Virus record (IMG/VR): IMGVR_UViG_3300045999_001041
Span: 1-20,484 of that record
Reading direction: 5' to 3' (one strand)
Source: a virus
DNA length: 20,484 nucleotides
Positions 15,753 to 20,484 of this stretch are shown here, piece after piece; positions within the stretch are counted from its first letter, which is position 1, and the number at the start of each line of letters is the position of its first letter. Position numbers and translations under genes: made by a program. The notes under the pieces are model-generated. The model had not been told where the DNA came from, made no database searches, and worked only from the letters and a program-made list of their open reading frames with translations.

Positions 15753-15977
15753 ATGACGTTTACGATCAAGACTTACTACGCAGATGGAACGATGGAAGAA
15801 CGTGATGCGACACCTGAAGAGGTTGCAGAACGTGATGCACAGATCGCGCAGATCGAACAGGCTGACCGTGAAGTGCAGGCACAGATGGAAGCGAAGCAAG
15901 CAGCGAGGCAAGCAGGAATCCAAAGGTTGATGGAACTTGGCCTCACGGAAGAACAAGCGCTCGCTATCGCAGGCTAG
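15753..15977 (+). CDS. 74-aa coiled-coil protein (tail accessory-like)
   Basis: The product reads MTFTIKTYYADGTMEERDAT, then a charged helix with DAQIAQIEQADREVQAQMEA, and closes RLMELGLTEEQALAIAG. This form (short beta N-terminus, coiled coil, LGLTEEQ ending) is common in small phage proteins found next to tail-fibre genes, sometimes annotated as tail-fibre assembly-like. GGAG lies seven bases before the ATG. Its 3' end overlaps the start of the secreted lectin-like protein by 41 bases if the TTG start there is right. Function is inferred from context only. Confidence 0.75.
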   Translation: MTFTIKTYYADGTMEERDATPEEVAERDAQIAQIEQADREVQAQMEAKQAARQAGIQRLMELGLTEEQALAIAG

Positions 15978-16977
15978 ATCGCAGCTTCTGATCTTCGCTC
16001 CTGTGGCAGGGCTTGCCCTGTTTGGCAATGTTGCGACAGCAGAACCGAGCGTGCAGTTAGGGCAAGCATGGGAAGGCCATGTGCTTCAGATGGCCCTGCC
16101 AGATGGTTTCGTGTTCACGGATGTGCTGTTCGCTTCCTACGGCTTGCCGAGCGAGTTCACGCTGAATCCTGCGTGCCATGCGTCTACGTCCGTCAGCGTC
16201 GTTTCTAGCGTCGCTGTAGGACAGCAGGCATTCACGCTTGATGCCACCAACGGCAGGTTCATGGAAGACCCCTGTCCTGGCGTTTACAAGCACTTGCAGG
16301 TTGTGCTTGCCGTCGGGCCAGTAGAGACCACAACATCTAGTACCGAAGCGCCGACGACCACAACATCTAGTGTGCCAACGACCGAAGTATCAACAACGGT
16401 AGATCAGCCAACAACCACAGAAGCCCTGCCGATAGAAGAGACAACGACTGTGCCAGTACCAAGCACAGAAACCATCCCACAACCAGTCTTCTCAACGCCG
16501 AGCCTCACTTCTACTTCTGTTGCGACTACTGTTCCCGAGGCTACAACCATTCCTGCTACGACGGAGGTGGCGACCACATGGCCCCAACCAACGGCATCTA
16601 CGACTGCGACCATCACGCCATTGCCTTCAACAACGCTGTCACCTACATCCACACAGGCAGAGGCCACAACGACGACCGAGCCTGCGCCGACCACGACACC
16701 GACCACGACAGAACCACCAACGAACCTGATAGTTGATTCTGTATTCGATTTCGATACATCAGAACTCACGCAGTCTGATATCGACCTGCTGATTGAGCAG
16801 GTGCAGGATGCGCCGGAGGAAGTACGGCAGGAGTTTGAGGCGCAGGTAGACCTCTATTCAGGCCAGTTTGATTCCTATGTGCCACTAGGTTCCAGCATCC
16901 CTGTCGGCGCTCGGCGTGTGGTGATCGCTGTGTCAGTAGCGACAACCCTGCCAGTTGCCCGACGCCGAAGCGTTTGA
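15937..16977 (+). CDS. secreted lectin-like protein with Thr-rich linker
   Basis: The frame gives 346 residues from TTG 15937. Residues 1-35 form a signal peptide: basic start (RKNKRSLSQAR), hydrophobic core LLIFAPVAGLALFG, and a cleavage site after NVATA. Residues 36-128 resemble an SUEL/rhamnose-binding lectin domain: a G-F-V-F-x-D-V-L-F-A-S-Y-G segment (57-69), NPACHASTSVSVV (77-89) and ATNGRFMEDPCPGVYKHLQV (103-122), corresponding to the family's 'N..FGDPC.G..K.L.V' core, with only two cysteines (80 and 113). Residues about 130-262 are a Thr/Pro/Ser linker. Residues 263-346 form an acidic helical domain ending in an Arg-flanked hydrophobic stretch (VVIAVSVATTLPVA). The TTG start overlaps the previous gene and has a weak ribosome-binding site, but it yields a complete signal peptide. 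It may bind glycans at the host surface or on virions; role not established. Confidence 0.7.
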   Translation: MASRKNKRSLSQARSQLLIFAPVAGLALFGNVATAEPSVQLGQAWEGHVLQMALPDGFVFTDVLFASYGLPSEFTLNPACHASTSVSVVSSVAVGQQAFTLDATNGRFMEDPCPGVYKHLQVVLAVGPVETTTSSTEAPTTTTSSVPTTEVSTTVDQPTTTEALPIEETTTVPVPSTETIPQPVFSTPSLTSTSVATTVPEATTIPATTEVATTWPQPTASTTATITPLPSTTLSPTSTQAEATTTTEPAPTTTPTTTEPPTNLIVDSVFDFDTSELTQSDIDLLIEQVQDAPEEVRQEFEAQVDLYSGQFDSYVPLGSSIPVGARRVVIAVSVATTLPVARRRSV

Positions 16978-17004
16978 GGCTCTCTTGATACATGGCTTGC
17001 AAGA

Positions 17005-17178
17005 ATGTTTCCCATGCCGAAGTTGTCTGATGTTTCAGGTTTGGCGTGGACGCTCGTAGGTACTGGCCTCGTGCTGATCACGCTGACTGGTGATACTCGG
17101 CGTTGGGGTTTGATCATGGCAGGAGCCGGATTGATCATCAACATCATTGCTTTGTTTGGCGATAGGGAATCAGAATGA
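17005..17178 (+). CDS. 57-aa two-TM protein, holin candidate
   Basis: A short ORF opens MFPMPKLSDVSGLAWTLVGT and holds two hydrophobic segments (about residues 12-27 and 34-51) separated by a charged turn GDTRRWG, then a short acidic tail (GDRESE). This is a class II holin-like or accessory membrane topology. It ends in an ATGA overlap with the next lysis gene, which supports it as real. The ATG has no strong ribosome-binding site; ATG 17014 is an alternative. It could be a holin, antiholin or accessory protein. Confidence 0.65.
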   Translation: MFPMPKLSDVSGLAWTLVGTGLVLITLTGDTRRWGLIMAGAGLIINIIALFGDRESE

Positions 17179-17402
17179 AGAGCGTCGCATTCAGGGTCTT
17201 TGCTGTCTTCGGTTATTCAGCAATGTCAATCATCGGTGGTGCATCAGTACTTGGTGGCATCCCTGTTTGGAAGGCTGCGATCCTCGCCGGCATCGCATCA
17301 ACATCACAGGTGATTGAGAAGTTGGCTCGTGCCTACGCAGACGACGGCAAGATCGACAAGCAGGAACTGGACACCATCTTCAAGAACGCAGGCAAGGAGT
17401 AA
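17175..17402 (+). CDS. holin, r1t-like
   Basis: The 75-residue product has an N-terminal basic residue pair, one or two hydrophobic segments (VFAVFGYSAMSIIGGASVLG and VWKAAILAGIASTS), then LARAYADDGKIDKQELDTIF. The motif 'LARAY.DDGK...EL...F' after the membrane part is characteristic of r1t-type holins of actinophages. It would form membrane lesions to release the endolysin encoded directly downstream. GGGA precedes the ATG. It overlaps the previous gene by four bases and lies two bases before the endolysin start. Confidence 0.8.
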   Translation: MKSVAFRVFAVFGYSAMSIIGGASVLGGIPVWKAAILAGIASTSQVIEKLARAYADDGKIDKQELDTIFKNAGKE

Positions 17403-17404
17403 AC

Positions 17405-17893
17405 GTGCGTCCGTACACAGGCAACAGCGATCCCTCTAGCAAGCCTCGTGCAGGCACGAAGCGCTTTCAGGACATGATCTGCTTCCTCTTCGGGATGCGG
17501 AATCTAGGGATCTATGCGAATCGTCCCGTCCGTGGTGGTAGCGGTCTGAGTGTTCATGCGACCTGGAGGGCGATGGACACAGGTGGCACAGCGAAGCAAT
17601 GCAAGGAACTGATCAACTTCCTTTATCAGTATCGTGATCGTTTGCTCATCGAAGAGTTGCACGACTATCAGAACAACTGGATTCCTGGCAAGGGCTTCGG
17701 TGCTGGATACAGGTGCGACCGTGACAATGGTGGCGTTGCATCAGGCTGGAAGGTCTACGAGAAGAACACCATCGGGCCAGGTGGCGCTTGGGTTCACACG
17801 GAGATCGCACCTGCGATGGCAGACGACCCGGCAAAGGTGGATGCTGTGTTCAAGGAGATCCTTGACGAGATCGCTCAGGCGCTCAAAGGGTGA
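17405..17893 (+). CDS. endolysin, M15-like peptidase
   Basis: The 162-residue protein starts at GTG 17405. It shows LSVHATWRAMD with His51 and Asp58 seven residues apart, and WVHTE with His131. These match the zinc ligands of M15 peptidases (VanX/VanY-type, S-x-H-x6-D ... H). The acidic residue normally three positions before the last His is Ala128 here; Glu133 follows two positions after. The domain fills nearly the whole protein, with no separate wall-binding domain and no signal peptide, so export needs the holin. Location between holin and a membrane protein supports a peptidoglycan-cleaving lysis role. Cleavage of peptide cross-bridges is expected, but substrate is inferred. Confidence 0.75.
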   Translation: MRPYTGNSDPSSKPRAGTKRFQDMICFLFGMRNLGIYANRPVRGGSGLSVHATWRAMDTGGTAKQCKELINFLYQYRDRLLIEELHDYQNNWIPGKGFGAGYRCDRDNGGVASGWKVYEKNTIGPGGAWVHTEIAPAMADDPAKVDAVFKEILDEIAQALKG

Positions 17894-17896
17894 GTC

Positions 17897-18091
17897 ATGG
17901 CCGAAGGCATCATCGTCGCTGTGATCGGTCTGATTGGGGTTGTGTTGGCTTCGCTGATACAAACCACACGGAAAGAGAACAAGACTGATCACGCACAGGT
18001 GATGAACGCTGTGGTGCGCATTGAGCAGAAGATTGATACGCACATCAATGATCATGCTCGAGCATCATTGGAGAATCAGAACGAAAGGTGA
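17897..18091 (+). CDS. TM plus coiled-coil protein of the lysis cassette (DUF2746-like)
   Basis: The 64-residue product starts behind AAAGGGTGAG. It has a single membrane helix at the N-terminus (IIVAVIGLIGVVLASLI), then a charged TTRKENKTDHAQVMNAVVRI and EQKIDTHINDHARA, a helix repeating His/Asp residues. This resembles small mycobacteriophage proteins (DUF2746) placed next to holin and endolysin genes. It may act as a holin, an antiholin, or a membrane partner. It is the last gene of the late operon; its stop lies inside the inverted repeat at 18087-18128. Confidence 0.75.
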   Translation: MAEGIIVAVIGLIGVVLASLIQTTRKENKTDHAQVMNAVVRIEQKIDTHINDHARASLENQNER

Positions 18092-18128
18092 CGCAGGCTG
18101 ATACTCGCTGCAATCAGCCTGCGTCACC
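18087..18128 (+). terminator. perfect 16-bp inverted repeat, end of late operon
   Basis: GGTGACGCAGGCTGAT (18087-18102) pairs without mismatch with 18113-18128 around a ten-base loop. No T-run follows on the + strand, and none on the - strand. It lies at the stop of the last lysis gene and before the recombination operon. The most likely role is a terminator or a 3' end-stabilising structure; a protein-binding site is possible. Confidence 0.6.
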
Positions 18129-18145
18129 ACCAACAACAACGGATG

Positions 18146-18183
18146 TTTATGTGTGCAACACCCATCGGGTACTATGCACAGTA
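18146..18183 (+). promoter_or_regulatory. candidate promoter with leaderless start
   Basis: TACTAT (18170-18175) is a good -10 element, and the ATG of the exonuclease gene follows after seven bases, which is where transcription would start. The -35 region (TTATGT at 18147-18152) is weak. No ribosome-binding site precedes the ATG, consistent with a leaderless mRNA, which is common in Actinobacteria. TATGCA occurs twice (18173-18178 and 18182-18187). Confidence 0.5.
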
Positions 18184-19106
18184 TGCATAAACACCAAGTA
18201 ATCCCAAAGCCTGCACACGGATCGATCGAATGGTTGCGTCTGCGCCATCGCAACGCAAACGGCGACTGCATCGTAGGTGCAAGCGAAGTCTCAACAATCA
18301 TGGGATGCAACCCATTCCAGTCGATCTCCGATCTTGCAGTCCGCAAGACGATGGAACCAACTATCGGTGAGACGAATCCTGCAATGGTGCGTGGCAACTA
18401 CCTGGAGCCAACGCTCATCCAATACGCATCGGACACGCTTGAGAAGCGTCTGCACACGCCGGACGTTATGTACGCACGAGGCCGGATCATTGCAACGCTT
18501 GACGCACAGGGCATTGATGACCCGAGCCTAGTTGTAGAAGCGAAGACAACGAACAGTTGGGCATCCGGCGATGCGTTCCCCGATTCCTGGTTCTGGCAGG
18601 CACAAGCACAAATGTTCTGCACAGGTGCGCCAAAGGTTGTCTTCATCATTCTTGATCGACACATGAGGTTCTGCTTTGAGTTCGTAGAAGCGAGCAAGGA
18701 TGCGCAGGACGATATGTGGGACAAGGTAGAGGCGTTCTGTTCTGCCATTGACCGAGGCGAGATTCCCGAGCATGAGACGCTGACTGCACCGATGGTTGCG
18801 GAACTGCATCCTGAGCCTGCCGGAGAAGTCGAACTAGACAACAGCGCCATCGCCCTGCTTGCTCAATGGCAGGGAGTCAAGGAATCCATCTCGCTTCTTG
18901 AGAAGGAAGAGCGTGACCTGAAGGATGCGCTTGCACGAACATTGCTGGACAAGGAATACGGAACAGTCGCCGGTCGGCGTGTGGTGTCATGGAAGATGCA
19001 GGAGTCACGCAGGCTGGACAGCAAAGCGCTTGCCGAGGACTATCCCGACATTGCCGATGCCTACACGAAGACCTCAACATTTCGCGTCATGCGAGCAACC
19101 AAGTAA
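18183..19106 (+). CDS. YqaJ-type exonuclease
   Basis: The 307-residue protein should resect DNA ends 5' to 3' for recombination with the annealing protein encoded next. Motifs: HGSIEWLRLRH (12-22) and GDCIVGASEVSTIMG (27-41), the usual opening; RGNYLEP with Glu75; ATLDAQG with Asp107; VVEAKTT with Glu119 and Lys121 (the D...ExK nuclease core); and WQAQAQMFCTGA (138-149). A C-terminal helix (LLEKEERDLKDALARTLLD) follows. I start at ATG 18183 because it fits a leaderless transcript and the family's usual length; GTG 18153 and ATG 18174 in frame are alternatives. It begins a new operon after the inverted repeat. Confidence 0.92.
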   Translation: MHKHQVIPKPAHGSIEWLRLRHRNANGDCIVGASEVSTIMGCNPFQSISDLAVRKTMEPTIGETNPAMVRGNYLEPTLIQYASDTLEKRLHTPDVMYARGRIIATLDAQGIDDPSLVVEAKTTNSWASGDAFPDSWFWQAQAQMFCTGAPKVVFIILDRHMRFCFEFVEASKDAQDDMWDKVEAFCSAIDRGEIPEHETLTAPMVAELHPEPAGEVELDNSAIALLAQWQGVKESISLLEKEERDLKDALARTLLDKEYGTVAGRRVVSWKMQESRRLDSKALAEDYPDIADAYTKTSTFRVMRATK

Positions 19107-19121
19107 CAGAAAGGGACAGGA

Positions 19122-19910
19122 ATGGAAATCATCAAACTCCTCAATAAATGCATGGAGGATGCAGGTGCTGTGCGCAAGACAGAGCGCAACACGCATCAGA
19201 ACTTCAACTTCCGTGGGATTGACAGCGTTGTAAATGCTGTGTCCCCTGCGTTTCGCAAGCATGGCGTTGTCGTTGTGCCACAGATCAACGACATTGCCTA
19301 CGAGACAGTAACCATCGGGCAGAACAGAACGCAGATGGGCCATGTCCGTGTCAATGTGACTTACACATTCTTCGCACCTGATGGCAGTAGCGTTGCGTCC
19401 ACAGTTTGCGCCGAGAGCATGGACAGCGGAGACAAGGCCACAGCAAAGGCAATGTCCGTTGCGTTCCGCACAGCACTCCTGCAGACACTCTGCCTGCCTA
19501 CGGATGACACCGACCCCGATGCCGACACCTATGTGCGGAGCGAAGCACCGAAGACGCAGGAACAACCGAAGAGCGAGCCTGCACCACAGGCCAAGCGTGC
19601 AGAACTCGGAAGCAAGGCAAAGGCAGAGCCTGCAAAGGTGCAAAGCGCAAAGCCTGCACCTGCACGGCAGGAAGCAAACGACGGACTCAAGATCAATCCC
19701 GTCTCCGACAGTCAAATCAAATACATCCGAGGGCTTGCTGCGGAAGTCGGATCAGACGATGATCTCCTGCACTCAATCGCAGGCAAGACAAGCCTCAAAG
19801 ACCTGAACAGCAAGGAAGCATCAAACCTGATCGCTGACCTTATGGCAATCAAAGCAGGCGAAGCGCAACTGCGCATCGACGGCGACGGCAAAGCAACAGT
19901 TATCCGATAA
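19122..19910 (+). CDS. erf: ERF-family single-strand annealing protein
   Basis: The 262-residue protein pairs complementary single strands during phage recombination. The ERF domain covers residues 1-135, with FNFRGIDSVVNAVSPAFRKH (28-47), and the hallmark GDKATAKAMSVAFRTALLQT (103-122) followed by LCLPTDDTDPD. A Pro/Ala/Lys-rich linker (about 140-190) joins a small C-terminal domain (SDSQIKYIRGLAAEVG ... LKDLNSKEASNLIADL), which is also seen attached to other phage annealing proteins. AAAGGGA lies six bases before the ATG. The pairing with the upstream exonuclease is a typical two-component recombination system. Confidence 0.94.
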   Translation: MEIIKLLNKCMEDAGAVRKTERNTHQNFNFRGIDSVVNAVSPAFRKHGVVVVPQINDIAYETVTIGQNRTQMGHVRVNVTYTFFAPDGSSVASTVCAESMDSGDKATAKAMSVAFRTALLQTLCLPTDDTDPDADTYVRSEAPKTQEQPKSEPAPQAKRAELGSKAKAEPAKVQSAKPAPARQEANDGLKINPVSDSQIKYIRGLAAEVGSDDDLLHSIAGKTSLKDLNSKEASNLIADLMAIKAGEAQLRIDGDGKATVIR

Positions 19911-19929
19911 ACGGAAGGAAGACTAGGAC

Positions 19930-20136
19930 ATGAGAACATTTACTCTCCGTGCGCATTGGGGCAACGGGAACTACAAGACACACTTGTTCGGCGCAGAGAA
20001 CGACAGGGATGCCGTTGCAACAGGTGCAATGGTTGTCATGCAACTCGCATACCCGAATCGTGAGCCGTGGGCGAGCGGACACATCCAACTCATCAACGAC
20101 ATGGGCGTGATCCTCCAAGAGATGCAGGCCAAGTGA
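19930..20136 (+). CDS. 68-aa hypothetical protein
   Basis: The product reads MRTFTLRAHWGNGNYKTHLF, then GAENDRDAVATGAMVVMQLA and ends INDMGVILQEMQAK. It looks like a small alpha/beta protein without membrane parts. GGAAGGAAG precedes the ATG by about ten bases, and the stop overlaps the next start (TGATG). It lies in the recombination operon; no function can be assigned. Confidence 0.7.
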   Translation: MRTFTLRAHWGNGNYKTHLFGAENDRDAVATGAMVVMQLAYPNREPWASGHIQLINDMGVILQEMQAK

Positions 20137-20484
20137 TGCAGGAAGAACTTTGGGCTACATACAACGGGACGGGAGGGTACGTCGATCGACCTGCCTCCGT
20201 CATGCGTGCGTGGGGACAGATCGCAGATGGTTCACTTGGCGCACGGCAGAAGCAAATCCTCAATGCGCTGGATGGCGCAGAAGAGGGCATGACATGGCGT
20301 GAGATCGGCAGGTGGCTCGCAGATCGTGGCATCCACCTACATCACGGAGAGATCTCCGGCGCACTATCCAATCTGCACAGAGCAGGACAGGTGTTCCACC
20401 TGGTTGAACGGCGAGATCGCTGTCATCCGTATGTCCTTGCGAAGTATCGCAACTGGTATCACATCGGTGACAGGTACGACGCTT
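20136..20484 (+). CDS. winged-helix DNA-binding protein (partial)
   Basis: The frame runs open to the window end (116 complete codons). Residues 36-101 fit a winged-helix domain: ARQKQILNALDGAEEGMTWR, EIGRWLADRGIHLHHGEISG, ALSNLHRAGQVFHLVERRDR and CHPYVLAKY, with the 'ALSNLH.AG.V..L...R' recognition helix and wing. It is likely a transcriptional or replication regulator of the early operon. The TGATG overlap with the previous gene suggests coupling. The C-terminus is missing because the window ends. Confidence 0.75.
   Translation, partial: MQEELWATYNGTGGYVDRPASVMRAWGQIADGSLGARQKQILNALDGAEEGMTWREIGRWLADRGIHLHHGEISGALSNLHRAGQVFHLVERRDRCHPYVLAKYRNWYHIGDRYDA

Noticed and set aside
16404-16769. 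Val/Gly-rich minus-strand frame
   Set aside because: It is the complement of the Thr/Pro linker (ACA/ACG codons read as TGT/CGT and shifted GTG/GTT), with no independent coding support.
16978-17004. Possible terminator after the lectin-like gene
   Set aside because: Only a CTTG/CAAG pair is seen, too weak for a hairpin; the next gene follows immediately.
1-20484. CRISPR array, tRNA genes, insertion sequence, integrase or attachment site
   Set aside because: I found no regularly spaced repeats, cloverleaf, transposase or integrase signature. The repeats seen are short and inside genes.

Overview
The window is the structural, lysis and early-recombination part of a tailed dsDNA phage (siphovirus type) or prophage. 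All confident genes lie on the + strand and are packed tightly, with many ATGA, TGATG and TAATG junctions. Moderate GC, frequent GTG/TTG starts, an r1t-type holin, a DUF2746-like lysis protein, a P27-type small terminase, a very short major tail protein and a possible leaderless start all point to an actinobacterial host. The Thr-rich secreted linker protein fits the same picture. I see no integrase, repressor, tRNA or CRISPR, so I cannot tell temperate from virulent.

Layout. 1-114: possible 3' end of an unrecognised gene. 115-4843: packaging and head (small and large terminase, a 45-aa membrane protein, HK97-type portal, an 87-aa beta-rich protein, a three-part prohead protease). 4909-6192: major capsid protein, closed by a strong hairpin terminator (6203-6249). 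6265-8076: connector genes (adaptor, tail-terminator candidate), two small proteins and the major tail protein. 8101-8519: tail assembly chaperones joined by a textbook -1 frameshift signal. 8529-12406: HK97 gp10-like protein and a 1092-aa tape measure protein. 12403-15743: one tail-hub protein, a small beta-rich tip protein and three tandem related tip/fibre proteins. 15753-16977: a short coiled-coil protein overlapping a secreted protein. 17005-18091: lysis cassette with two small membrane proteins, an M15-like endolysin and a TM plus coiled-coil protein. A perfect 16-bp inverted repeat and a candidate promoter at 18087-18183 separate the late genes from a recombination operon: YqaJ-type exonuclease, ERF single-strand annealing protein, a 68-aa unknown and a winged-helix protein cut by the window end.

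The genes form a working late pathway: packaging (terminase/portal), capsid maturation (protease cleaves the capsid delta domain), neck completion, tail assembly around the tape measure, host recognition by the tip proteins, then lysis. The exonuclease/annealing pair would act on phage DNA ends during replication or recombination.

The most unusual element is the 346-aa protein at 15937-16977. It has a signal peptide, then a domain whose pattern matches SUEL/rhamnose-binding (galactose-binding) lectins, a Thr/Pro-rich linker of about 130 residues, and an acidic domain ending in an Arg-flanked hydrophobic stretch. Its place between the tail-tip and lysis genes makes it a candidate for a phage-encoded cell-surface or virion lectin. 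The neighbouring triplicated tip proteins, in which the conserved C-terminus of each of the first two copies also encodes the ribosome-binding site of the next gene, look like a modular receptor-binding cassette.
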